DNA from: Fistulifera solaris
Taxonomy: Eukaryota > Bacillariophyta > Bacillariophyceae > Naviculales > Stauroneidaceae
Length of the DNA stretch: 64,000 bases
Assembly: GCA_030295235.1 (NCBI GenBank)
Contig: AP026130.1
Location: 496,001-560,000, forward strand
Direction of reading: 5' to 3'
Both the position numbers and the translations under genes were made by a program. This document shows, piece by piece, positions 22,331 through 33,807 of the stretch (position 1 is the first letter of the stretch; each line of letters starts with the position of its first letter). Under the pieces are notes generated by a model. It saw only the letters and a program-made list of their open reading frames with translations. It did not search any database and was not told the DNA's origin.

Positions 22331-23545
22331 ATGAAGATAACAGTTTTCTTCTTTCTGATGTCACATGTTCGGTCTTTTCAACGGCCACCTCGATTACAAC
22401 ATTTTCATCTGTCGAGCAATCTCCAGTCGTTCAACAATAAAAAGCCAGATGCAGATGATGCCCTATCCATTCCGTATATTCCTTTAACCTACGAATCTAT
22501 TGAAGAAACTTATTCTTCCGAAGAGTCGGAAAAGGAACTCGACATCCGATCCACAATGAACGTAGTTTTACCGTTCCTGTTTCCCTTTTTTGCCTTTGAA
22601 ACGTACGATGAAGTGGCCGCCTTGTGGGAATTTTGCGTTGAAACGCTCTTCACGAAATCATGGGTCACGGTCGACGGAGGTGCTTATCAAGCCCGGATCA
22701 TCGCTCCGGCAGTCAATGGAGTGGTGGTTCCGGCCATGGCGGTGTTATTTGCGACCTTGACATCCACGACGATCAGTTCGTTACGGGATCGTCAGCATAC
22801 GGTCCATCGCAGTATTAACCTGGAAGCGGGAGAACTGCGCGCTCTGGAATGTGTGCTGGAAGAATTTCCTACCGGGAATTTGAAACGAAGTGCGCGCAAT
22901 TATCTGGTTCAATACACGTCCCGATTGATTTCGGAAAGCAGTCCCCGCGAAAGCCTGGATCATGATTTTACGAATCCTAGACGGAACATGGACTCGGAAC
23001 TCAATGGTCTTATTAGTTTACTCAATCGGCATGTACGAGAACAAGATCAGAAGCAGACCACCGAAACGATTCCTCCGCACATTCTTTCGGAAGTTTATTC
23101 ATCTGTGACGAAATTACGAGATCATCGTCACAACCGCATCACTGCGCTTCAATCATACTTCCCGCCCTTGCACTACGCAGTGCTGGGTGTTTTGGCTCTT
23201 TCGGAATGCATAGCCTTTCTCATGGAAACGAATCAGGAGATTTTGGTATTTTTGAATGCATTTCAGTTGAGAATTTTGTGGAGTATGCTGACGAGCACAT
23301 TTGTGGCTTGCTTTGCGCTATTTAGTGACCTAAATTCTCCGTTTTCGGGCTCTTACTCGATCGCAACGAGCGCCGACCAGTTGCGTACAATTCGTATTAC
23401 ATTGAACGCTTCCGCACGACAGGAAGAGCGAGAAACCGAGAAAAATGGCAAGGAGCATACTACGGTAAAGACCCAACAGATTTTTACTCAGCAAGTGAAA
23501 AATATCACGATGTCTGGGACAGGCACAAACGGAATTGAAGAATGA
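22331..23545 (+). CDS. DUF4239 (bestrophin-like) membrane protein with plastid-type presequence
   Basis: 404 residues. The start ATG at 22331 opens a short signal peptide (MKITVFFFLMSHVRS) followed by Phe16. Four hydrophobic segments are arranged two and two: MNVVLPFLFPFFAFE and APAVNGVVVPAMAVLFATL, then HYAVLGVLALSECIAFLM and RILWSMLTSTFVACFALF. The loop between them has RHVREQ and the signature RDHRHNRITALQSYFPPLHY, which matches DUF4239, a family distantly related to bestrophin anion channels. A role in plastid ion transport is an inference. Intact frame. Confidence 0.65.
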   Translation: MKITVFFFLMSHVRSFQRPPRLQHFHLSSNLQSFNNKKPDADDALSIPYIPLTYESIEETYSSEESEKELDIRSTMNVVLPFLFPFFAFETYDEVAALWEFCVETLFTKSWVTVDGGAYQARIIAPAVNGVVVPAMAVLFATLTSTTISSLRDRQHTVHRSINLEAGELRALECVLEEFPTGNLKRSARNYLVQYTSRLISESSPRESLDHDFTNPRRNMDSELNGLISLLNRHVREQDQKQTTETIPPHILSEVYSSVTKLRDHRHNRITALQSYFPPLHYAVLGVLALSECIAFLMETNQEILVFLNAFQLRILWSMLTSTFVACFALFSDLNSPFSGSYSIATSADQLRTIRITLNASARQEERETEKNGKEHTTVKTQQIFTQQVKNITMSGTGTNGIEE

Positions 23546-23693
23546 GACACAAGCGCGGGATGGATGACAAGCGCCAACTACGGTGGCATCGAATGGTGTG
23601 CGTTTTTGAGTAAGACATGATGTAGAGAGAGTAAATAGATTAGAAGGCGTCGAATACCCATAACACTTTGCATATGTTAAACTCTTATATTGT

Positions 23694-25958
23694 TTATGTC
23701 ATTGTAAGGGTTACGCCTTGGTTGTTTTCGTCGTCATCAACGGCGGAAGGCGGTGCTGCCATGTCGTCTCCCTCGACGTCTTCGCTAGGTAGCGGAGCGT
23801 GAGCACCTTGTGACTGCGAATTTCCTGCAGGGTCTTCACCATATAAAATCGCATCAGCGGCTTTTATGGCTCTCGGTCCGTCCCAAAGATCTTTCAACTC
23901 TCCTTGTCGCCATCCAATGTAGCTCATCGTCCCGAGACAGCTTGGTACAAGATAAAGTAGAGCTGGCTGCCCCATCTCCATCAAGTATACTGCCGCGTTC
24001 GCCATGAACAAACCAATTGCGTATGCAATCACAAGTGGACCAAAGTATCCACGAAAACATAGACAGCTTGACAAAAGCCTTTGCTCCGGACAAGTTGTTG
24101 CTATTCTACCACTACCTCCGCCCATGATACCAACCAAAGATTTGGCCGCATCGTATCGTGCAGCAAAACTGAGAAGGAGACCTGGAAGAACAATATCGCC
24201 AAGACCCAGCAAACTTGCTCCTCCTTGGTAATCAAAGAATCGCGGAATCGTCAGAAGCATGGGCAACGGGTTGCCCCCTTGGCAGTTCGCATCGTCAGGG
24301 TATTTTTCGCACCATGAAGCATCTGCCGTGGGCGGTCCACCACTAGTTGCAACTGTAATCATGATTGACTTCTTAAAGATATAAGGTGTAATGAACACAA
24401 AGAAGATATCATAGAAGAATGCCACAACCAAAAGTATCGACGCTACTTCGATGCTGTTCAGCCGGATAGTCTTCAGAAACATGATGCACATACAAGATCC
24501 AAAAATGTTCTGGGTAATCCAGAAAAACGTTCTTGCTTCGGCGTTTCGGTCTGTGAATGCGATCACAAGCCACGCCAGTGCTATTACGTAAGCGATCAAG
24601 AACGACAGCATCTGGGAGACTCGGATATCTCCAAAATCTTCCGTGCCTGTTCTCCACGCGATGGGATCACTCGTACCGAGATGCTTACGAATCCTGTTCA
24701 ACGACGGTTGGAGGATCACTTGCGCTAGTGCATTGCTGCAACCCTGGGTAAGTAATGTTGAAGCGAGTGACGATGTGAGGAGCAAGTTTTCGAGCATTCA
24801 CAATCACAGATTTACTTACAAATGCGTACATAACTTTGACGACTCCATAAATTTTGAAGTAAAAGAGAATCATTAAGCTGGAGGATGCCATAATGATGAA
24901 GCCCAAGGCATGCATGGGCGTCAATTCTAACGTTTCATCGGGGTGAGTTGTAGGTCGATGAGCGGGTCTCGGTTGACGCCCTGGCTCAGGTGATTCGCGC
25001 TGGCGTGTTTGCGCTCGTACAATTTTGTTTGAGAGCTTGCGGTAGTCATCGGCCGTAAGGTACGCGGCCAGAGCAGCGACAAACACACCGAGCGCCCAAA
25101 TAACACCCGATGAAATATTCCATTCGGGCTTCCAACGGGCATACAACCTCACATGTTGCAATTCTTCTCCCCCAAATAACCAAAGAGTTGATCGGCTTGT
25201 TCCATTGTGACGTACGCGGCCGGGATCGTCGTTTCCTCTTCAATGGAACGATCATCATACAGCCAAATGGGTAAATCCCAAGCACAACATGCTTCTCGAT
25301 TTGAACCACTCTCTTTGCCCGTCAGTAAGCAAGATTTAGAAGGGCAGTTCATCAGCTTGTCATCGGATAGCTTCTGGCACAGGTTCGTGTCCGAGTCACC
25401 CGACAGCAGGAGATTGTTTTGCATGGCATTGTAAGGAAGCGGATCAAATGATAGTGCACTGGAAGGAATCATGGCTTGACCCATGGAACAATCATAATCC
25501 AATTTATCTGCAGGATAGACGATGTCATTCATTGTGTATTGATAGTCTGTTTCATTGGTGATATTGAGCTGATAGCGCCCTTCTAATGCCCCGTAAATCA
25601 ACACGGCACTCGCTCCCATTTTCTGGGCATTACAAACTTTCGTCTTGAAGGAACAGACACCACGAGGAATCATGATGATGCTGTTTAATGGGTAAGTTGT
25701 CGACTCGACGACCTCACACAGAAAGTGGTGCTCATTGCTGGCGGGTATGGGTCCGATCAGTTGCAACCGGGGACTCTCTTCCTCTTTCATTGAAGGGATC
25801 GGGGGAAAGAATGCTTGTGAAGCAAGCATCGTAACTGGATCATCGTTTTTGAAGCTAATGTCCAAAACGAGTGTCTGTAAAACACATTCCGTTGCTTTTG
25901 TAAAAAATAATAGAAAAAGAAGAAAGATTTTCTTTGCGTAGCCGCCGTTTGAGCTCAT
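23694..25958 (-). CDS. Signal peptide peptidase-like intramembrane aspartyl protease (SPPL2 type)
   Basis: Cleaves type II membrane proteins inside the bilayer, usually in endosomes or lysosomes. Exons 24820-25958 and 23694-24743. From the ATG at 25958 there is a signal peptide (IFLLFLLFFTKATEC), then a luminal protease-associated domain with MIPRGVCSFKTKVCNAQKMGA. Nine-helix catalytic core follows with both active aspartates: FFYDIFFVF and LLGLGDIVLPG, and the PAL motif in GQPALLYLVP. The total is about 729 residues. The PA domain makes this SPPL2-like rather than ER SPP. One base more in the C5 run 25169-25173 joins PA domain and first helix as YLGGEELQHVRLYARW. Confidence 0.88.
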
Positions 25959-26740
25959 CGTCGAATCAAATTCTTCTTGGCGAAGCGTATTATGAAAAAT
26001 AGAGGTTCTCTTGTGGATCTGTGAACGTGAAACTGCTTTCGTCGACCGATTCGGAAGGATCAAGCAATATATTGAATTTCAGAACTATGAACGAAAAGGA
26101 CTAGCAAAACTACAACAAGCTTTTTATCCTCATACCAGGTAACTGATCATCATCGTCGTTGTCGCGATGATTCGCGATCGACGACGCGGAGGCGCGGAGG
26201 AGCCGTTTCGATCAAGCAAAATCAGACTCACTATGTACAGAACGTCATCGGACATACATCATACATGAAATATCATACCCTTGATTTACTCTATGACTCG
26301 ATATGATCCATTTTTTTCTCAACGGTAAACCTTAGTACCGGTGCCTGGTACTGCTGGTATGTGACATGTGACACACACACGTACTCGTATTTGACACGGG
26401 CAATTAGCAATCACCAATCACCAATCACGCGAGGATAGGCGCGGTGACCTATCATCACGAATATCATTTTGATCAGCTATCATCCAAGATCAAGAGGAAT
26501 CTATCATCGTTTTTGAAAAAACTTTATACGAGCGCGAGAGCTTGTATAGAATGCACCGCCAATGAAGCACGCTTTCTAGACAAGATACAATCAATTACAA
26601 GAGAGGCACACAACTAAAAAAGAGCCAACAAATCGATGCGACTAAAGATGATTCTTATTGCGCGAAATAAACTACCGGTACTAATGATATGATATGCATG
26701 TGTACAGAGTGGAAATCGGCTCACAATCTCGACCGTGTAT
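25959..26740. other. Gene-free stretch, 782 bp
   Basis: SPPL promoter region and 3' region of the quinone reductase gene. Contains an AATCACC-type short repeat (about three units near 26405-26430), a CA run at 26370-26380 and an exact TACCGGTAC at 26673-26681. No coding sequence seen; a TTG-initiated upstream extension of the SPPL frame (to 26063) is not used here. Confidence 0.4.
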
Positions 26741-27417
26741 TTAGGCAGCGAGCTTGGCTGTGATGGTAGCAAAGTGCTTTCCATGATTCTCGCAAATCGA
26801 CAACTCCAATTCTGAAGGCATGCGAGAGCCGTCACCCTGTTGACAAACAAATCAAATGAGAACTTGACTTTCATCAAAAACACAAAATAAGTACAAACTA
26901 ATGATCTTACATTCGCAAAAGTTCCCGATCCGTAGGGCGAAGCACCGTGGATCTCTTCCAAATTGAAGACTTGCGGGTCCGTGTATCCCAAAGGCACAAA
27001 GCACATGCCCTGGTGAGAGAAGAAACTGAAGCAGCTCATGTTGACCGACTCTTGTCCGCCACCCAAAGTAGCGACACTGGTAAAGGTACCGGCGGCCTTG
27101 CCCGTCATGGCTCCCCTTTGCCAGAGGCCACCGCAAGAGTCCATAAAGGTCTTGATCTGCGCCGGCATGGCTCCGAAGCGTCCACTGAGACCGAACAGGA
27201 CACCATCATACTCGGCCATCTTGTCGGGAGTGATGATGGGGTGATCTTGTTTCGGAGGAGCACCCATCTTGCCCAAGATCTCGTCGGACAAGGTCTCGGC
27301 GACTTGATAAATGTCGCACGTGGCTCCGGCGGCTTCGACGCCTTTGGCGACCGACTTGGCCATGGTAGCCACGTGGCCGTAGAGGGAGTAGTAGACGATG
27401 GCGATTTTGGCGGGCAT
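26741..27417 (-). CDS. wrbA: WrbA-type NAD(P)H:quinone oxidoreductase
   Basis: FMN-dependent two-electron reduction of quinones, protecting against semiquinone and oxidative stress. Exons 26911-27417 and 26741-26836 with a 74-bp intron; 200 residues, standard for the family. FMN phosphate loop: YYSLYGHVATMAKSVAKG. Further family blocks: GLSGRFGAMPAQIKTFMD, TSVATLGGGQES and EIHGASPYGSGTFANGDGSR, with the intron splitting the last. The ATG at 27417 gives a normal cytosolic start. The same frame runs up to 27549 through MARRFIKHNRTPQ, which could be an alternative mitochondrial presequence. Intact frame. Confidence 0.92.
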
Positions 27418-27934
27418 GGTTGCTTTGTCTGGTGCTGATGGACGAGCGGCGAGTTGCGGTGTTCGGTTGTGTTTTATGAAACGACGAGCCATCAAAAAGC
27501 AATCGAAACGAACCGGAAAGAAAGTCACGTCATTCCGAGTCTCCATCATCTTGGCCGCAATAACGCCGCACCCGTAGCCTTTCTACACAAACTCTACGAG
27601 ACGCGAATACGAAGCTCTTTTATTGAATGTTCGGCGATGTTCAGTGACGCATATCTCCGCATGTGACGTGGAAAGTGGGACTTGGCTCTCAATGTCGTCA
27701 CTGACTTCATCCCCGATGCGACCCTTGAGAGAGAATGCCCTTTTGAGTCACGACCTTGCAGTCACGCAGACACTGGGGCCGCGGACGCGATCTTTCGCGT
27801 GTCGAAGAACGCGTTTACTCCCACACGTCCATTTGTCATCGTCCTCGCTTAGATGATAATAAAAACGTTTGCTGTGTTTGACAAAGCCTAATTCAAACGA
27901 ACTCTTCAGCAACAAAAATAGGACAAAGCGAAAA
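27418..27934. promoter_or_regulatory. Divergent intergenic region, wrbA / JmjC gene
   Basis: 517 bp shared upstream region. The first 132 bp next to wrbA are also an open in-frame extension of that gene, so the true promoter may start later. CGCG-rich around 27775-27815. No defined element recognised. Confidence 0.35.
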
Positions 27935-30900
27935 ATGGAGGGCGTTTCGTTGAACGCGGACGAAATCGCTGCCGGACGTAATTGGAGTGAGGTTCTTCAA
28001 AATCCGACCGAGCCGTCGAACGGGGAAGAAACGAATCCGCAGGTAGCAGAACCTCTTGAAATGATTCAAGAAAACGAAACAAACCAAAGAAATCTACGAA
28101 AGCCGGCTGTCAGGACCAACTACGGCGAAGATTATCCCGATTTCAGCGAACACGACGATACGGCGGTAGGAATGAAAACGAGGAGTGCTCGACGAGGCAG
28201 CCAAGCTACGGTAATTCCAGCCAAGAAGAACGACAAACCGAAAGCTAGCATTTCTTCTTTGGTTACCAGCAACGATGAAATCATCACCCTCTCACCAACT
28301 GTAAAAACGGCGCGGATCAAGAAGAACAAAGACCAGCCACCCGTCGAGCAACCACCCGATTCTACCCCCGCCACCAAGAGTGCCAGAAAACCGAAAGGAC
28401 GTCCAGCCCCCAACAGGACCGTTGTGAGCGTTCTCGAACGCGTGGACCAGTGCGAGGAAATAGGATGGGAGAAACCGACGAGTCGTCGACGAAAATCCTT
28501 TGGTTCGTTCCAAGAGACGACACCGTTCCGGGTGACGAAGGAACAGAAAAGAACGCTGGAAGGCCCAGTGGTTGAGCCCGCAGTCAAGAAGACGAAACGT
28601 GTCTATCCAAAGAAAGCGCCGAAAGCGACGATTCAACTAGAAATGGGGACGGTTGTGGAAGAAATAAAACCGCGTGCTGAGCAGATTGAACAAACCGAAG
28701 CAAAATCGAACAGTCAAGCTAGTGTTGCATTATTAAAAATGACGATGGAGGAACCGAAAGGTTTGGCGCTCGTAAAGACTGACGATGCGCTGGCCCGAGG
28801 AAGCTTTTACATGGCGAACGACGCCATGACGTTGATTCATGGCATAGGTAACGATGCGCGGCGACAGGACATGCAAGAAACGCCGATTCAGCTTCTGGAT
28901 ACTACTTTAATTGCTGACGAAAAAGAAAAACAAGAGACTGAATCGTCATCTCTTGACGACACCGGTGCTGAGTCTAGCCGAGTGGAGAGTGAACTTGCTG
29001 TCAACCGAACGGTGCTGCCGGAACAGACGCACGAAAATGGACCGGAATTTGAAGCACCCGCGAAGGGACGTCAAGATAAGAAAGCTCTCCGAGGGAAGAA
29101 AAAACAAGCACGTCGAATTTCTAAATCGTCGCGAATGACACAGGAGAATGATTTAGACGCTACGACGCCTAAAGAGACGAGCGCTACGCCAACTCGAGAA
29201 AGCGCGTTCTGTTCGGACGACACCGCTACGTTGAACCATGCAACAGCGAACGGTGCTCAGCAGCAGATGGTACAAGAAGCTTCGGACAAGTCGGGCAAGA
29301 GCTCTCCGACTGTCGAAGGAAAGTCCGAAGAAGAACAACATGAATTGAGTGCTTTCAAAACCATGGATGGCCAGCCGAGCCAGTTGGAAAGCGAACCCGC
29401 AATAAGCCAAGCGACGTCGCCGAAACCGACACAGGAGAATGGATCAGAGATCAAAGCATCTTTGAAAGGGCGGCGAGGCAAACAAACTAGCCGAGGACTG
29501 GCGAATCAAGTACCTCGAACAAGATCATCGTCACGATTGGCAATAAAGAAACACGCAGAAGAATTGACGGTTTTTAATATCAGCGATGCACAAGGCTCCG
29601 AAAAGTATTGCGCTTCGAACGGTGCTAAGATTCATGCAACAGCGAACGATGCTCAGCTACAAAATTCGCAAGAAACACCGATCAAGTTGGTTGAGACTAC
29701 TTCGAGTGTTGACGGAAAGTCCGAAGAAGAACAATCCGTATTGAATACTTCCAAAGTTAGTCAAGTGGACAGTGAATTCGCAGTCAATGTAACGGTACTG
29801 CCGGGACCGACACTCGGAACTGAACAACAACTTGACGCAAATAAGAAGGGAAGCCAAGATAGTCAACCTTCTTGGGTACAGAGAAGCCAAGTTCATCCAA
29901 GAAGATCTGCATCGTCGCGCACGAAAACTGAGAACGAACCAGACGCTGCTACGTTCATAGAGACGAACAATACGCATTGTTCGGACACACCTGATATGAT
30001 GAACCATGCAACAGCGAGCGACAATCAGTTACAAGTTGCGCAAGAAACGCCGGTCAAGCCGGTCGAGACTGTTTCGATTGCTGACGAAAAGTCCGAAGAA
30101 ACGCAATATGAATTAAGTTCTTTAAAAACTATTGATGTTGAGCCGAGCCAATTGGAGACTGGACTGACAGTCAGCCAACCGATTTTTGTGGAGTCGACGC
30201 ATGAAAGTGAACCAAAGATTAAAGCACCTTTGAAAAGGCGCCGACGTACACTATCCAACCGAGGAAAGACAAAACGTGAGCGTCAAAAACGATCTTCTTT
30301 GACGCGGACGGAAGAGAAAGATACGACAACTTTAACGGCTGGCGAGGCAAGTGGTATTCATGCAACAGGAAACGATACACAGAGACAAGGGACGCGAAAA
30401 GCGTTGGTCAGGGCGACTGAGAATGCTGAGGTAGCTGACAAGGAACCCAAAAATGCTCAACAACATGAATTAAGTCCTTTTAAAGCCATGGATGCCCAAC
30501 ATGGCCAGCGGGAGAACGAGCCTTCTCTCACGTTGCCGGAATCGACGCTTGAAAGGGCTGAGGGGTCCGTACTGGACTTTTCAGAAAAGGAACATGAATA
30601 TGAGCAACCGTGCCAAGGAAACACGAGACAAGGGCGTCGAACCACAAAGAAGGTACATGAAACTTCTGAGTTTCTAGAGCCGAGCGATAGTCGAACGGAA
30701 TCATGCTCTTTCCCTTCGATCGACGCTAAGGAGTTTAACCATTTAGATAGTCAACGACAAGAAGCGGGACACGCGTCGTGCCAGGGAAATCAGTCTTTCA
30801 TTCCTAGAACAGACGAAGCGACTAAAGAACGTGGTCGAAGAACATCTTCGAGAGTCGGTCGGCAGGAAAACGAACGTGCACAAAAGAGACCGCGCCGAAC

Positions 30901-33741
30901 AAGTCAAAGTGGATCACTGAAAACAATACCACGTACGGAAGCGGAAGCGTTGGCACCTGCCGATACGGGCGCTGCTCCTACAGCAAATGAAGACGACGAC
31001 ATCTCACGCAAAACAAAAGCAAGAACATCTTTATCAGCATCTAGACGTCTGGCGGGCATGAAAGCTTCCGCATCAATCTTCCCCAGATCCAAGAAGTTGA
31101 GTTCTTCGCAAACAAAAGGAACGCCGATCCGATCATCAGCTACAACGGTTGCAACTCATTTAGAACCAAAGTACAATAAGAACTCAGGATCGGAAGATAT
31201 GTCTAACGAGGACAATGAACGCTTTCACAAACCCCAGAGGATGAATGCTAAAAGAAGTGCTGTTACACTTGGACGGCGTAGTCTCGCTCCTTTGAAGAGT
31301 CCTCCGCCTCTACCACAACCACCAGAAGGATTGAAAGGCAAGTGGACGTACACAGACGAAACTCGAATGTTCCTTGCAGACTTCAGGGATCTTGCACAAG
31401 TCCCAGAGGAGGACATGAAGTTTTTACTAGAGCTCATGGCCAGAGACGATCTTGTGGTGGTCTCTGAAGGGCTTTGGAATCCCGCCTTTGAGAAACTTTT
31501 ACGGCTTGAGTATTTGGAGGCCGCTTTCGGAAATCAAATCCAGCATAAATTTCGCATGTTTTCAAAGAAGAAGGAAGGTGGTTATGCTGAGAAACCAGAA
31601 GGATTGTCCATGTGTGCAAAGGACTTTTTCCAATATTTAAAAATGAAAGTAGGGAAGGAAGGTGTCAGCAGGAGATTTGCATTCACGGACTTCAAAGGAA
31701 AACGCCACGAAATCGACGTCGATGAGGTCTCCATATACTTGATTGATTGCGATTTACCAAAGATTTTACCTTTGTTCTATGACAAGTACCTCGACCACTG
31801 CAAGATACCTGAGATCTTGCCGGGAGGAGAGATGTGTATGATGAATGCTGTGAGTTTCGTTTGAGAGTCGTTTATACATGATTGTGCTGCCCTCACCACT
31901 TTCCCTTTTCTCCAGATGAATCGTGAGGGACGACCATTCATGGGGCCCAATCTGTACATTGCACCAGGTGGAGGATTTACAAGTCTGCATCAAGACGGGG
32001 AGGTGCGTACCATCGCCAATGCTGACTAATGCGATACAGGCATTTTCACAATTGTATGAATTTGTACAGGGGACTGTGGATTCTGGCCATTCATGTATCA
32101 CCGGATATAATGAAGTTGTAATGCTTCGGCGAATGCCAGAAGAACATAAGCATTTCGCCGCCGAACAGCTTGGGTATGATGGGGTGCATCGTTTGCCCCA
32201 TGATGTTGGCACGAAGTACGAAAACATTTGGCCAAAAAAGTCTGTCATTAAGAAGTGGGAAGAAATGAAGTAAGTAGTTGTAGCTGCAGTCACATAGCAA
32301 ATTCTATCGCTCACCGCCACGTCAAAGTTACTGTCCTTCTGTATTTGTACTCCGGCCTGGTCAGCATTTGCATATTAACAAAGGCCGTCTTCACACCTTC
32401 CGCAAAGTCAATTCGGAACCCCTCGAAGAAGATGACTGCCACTATGAACTTAGAAAGGATCTTCTAGTTGGTGGCATTTCTAGGCGAGATGAGCTTTGTA
32501 TCAGCATAGCTTTTGATTGGTAAGTGAGCAAACGATTAGGTACATCGACCTATTTCCATCTGACTCTAAATGATCCCCACGCTAGGATGTTTCTTGGCCA
32601 TTCGCGGGAGGCCATCGACGAGGAGCTTAAAACGGCTTTGCAGTGTGCAGATATTTGCAGGAAAGTGGGCACTTCATCTCTTGGAATTCCAGAAACGTGC
32701 TTGCTGAAGATAGCTAAGCTTTTATCGCATGACGCCGGAACGATTTGTAATGAGCTTCTACATCCAATTCGCAATGCGGCATGCCAAGGAATTTTACCCC
32801 ACCTTCAAGCTATTGTACAACGTGAAATCGAATCAGGGACCGGCATCTCAAACAAGGCAAAAATAGCTGATAATCAACAGGATCCAGATTCCTATAGTAT
32901 CGATCCCTTCGGCGCCGACTATTTTTGTCAGACTTGCAAAAAGGAACTGGCAAATACCTACTTCCACTGTTTAGGATGTGAACGCCTTCTACAAAAAGAC
33001 TTGAACATTTGCAGGATGTGCCTAGAGGAGAAGAAGTATGGGACAAACATACGTATGGGTGTCGCGTGCAAAAGTCGTAATAGCGACATCATTCATGCTG
33101 GAATGCTGAATAAGAATAGCAACACGAAAGGATGCTCGTGTCGTCAAGGCATTTGTAGGGAATGTGGTTTTTGCAAAAGCTGCTCCTGTCGCTGCCATCA
33201 TGAGTTTCAACTTCATTATCGTTTTTTTACGGCTGATGAATTGAAAGATATGGTTAAGCGTGTTGGAGAATTGGCTAAAGCAAGCGATGGGCACTTGCAA
33301 TCTTTTGCTGAGACACCTCAGCTGACAGCCGAAGCGGGAAATCTCAGCGTCAAACATATTAAGAGAAAGGCCGTCCTTCCAGTTTGCGACACTGACATTC
33401 AAAAGAACTGTGGTGAGGCCGAACCTTGTGTACAGCAAGTGCTGCCACTGCCGGTCGACGGCACAGATACAGTCACGAGCGATATTGTGAGACATGATAC
33501 ACCCTCGATTGGTGCTGCCGGGATTTCCTCAAATCGTTCTTCCTCCCCTGATACGGACGAGACACCCACATTGGAACCACTGACGCAACAGGACAACCAA
33601 ACCGATAACCACGGCGCGACACAAGGTGCAATTTCTGCCTCACCACATCTAGTTACTCCAAAAGACCTTTCTCTTGATGGGAAGGCCTATCAACCGCTTT
33701 ACCAGGATGTCAAAAACAATGTTTTCACAAGCCCTTTTTGA
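27935..33741 (+). CDS. Large JmjC-domain protein with N-terminal repeats and C-terminal Cys-rich zinc region
   Basis: Probable nuclear Fe(II)/2-oxoglutarate oxygenase, likely a histone demethylase. Five exons: 27935-31849, 31916-32002, 32070-32269, 32328-32519 and 32586-33741, totalling 1,849 residues. Residues 1-1130 are charged and disordered, with basic AT-hook-like patches (KRRRRTLSNRGKTKR) and a degenerate 118-133-residue repeat. The folded part starts near WTYTDETRMFLADF. The JmjC core is split by the short introns: GGGFTSLHQDGEG supplies the H-x-D pair and LRPGQHLHINKGRLHTFRK the distal His. The tail has a Cys-rich zinc region (YFCQTCKKEL, FHCLGCERLL, CRMCLEEK, then GCSCRQGICRECGFCKSCSC). 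Start is the first in-frame ATG. No frame break in 5.5 kb of coding sequence. Confidence 0.8.
28835..30480 (+). repeat. Degenerate intragenic repeat, five units, 118-133 codons
   Basis: Units start at 28835, 29234, 29630, 30002 and 30356, each at an IHG-, NHATAN- or IHATAN-type anchor. Spacings are 399, 396, 372 and 354 bp, all multiples of three. Within a unit the order is anchor, ETP-x-K-x-VET, DxKSEEEQ, PSQLES, then a basic RSSSR patch. The copies are diverged, so the array is old. Confidence 0.75.
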
Positions 33742-33807
33742 GCTCGGATCGTTTGCGGTTACGATAATTATCTATGGATTAAAGCTGTAAAATATAGTGG
33801 TAGTCTT

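Noticed and set aside
26741-27549. N-terminal extension of the WrbA frame to 27549
   Set aside because: The ATG at 27417 gives the standard length and start; the extension could be a presequence but is not needed, so it is only mentioned.
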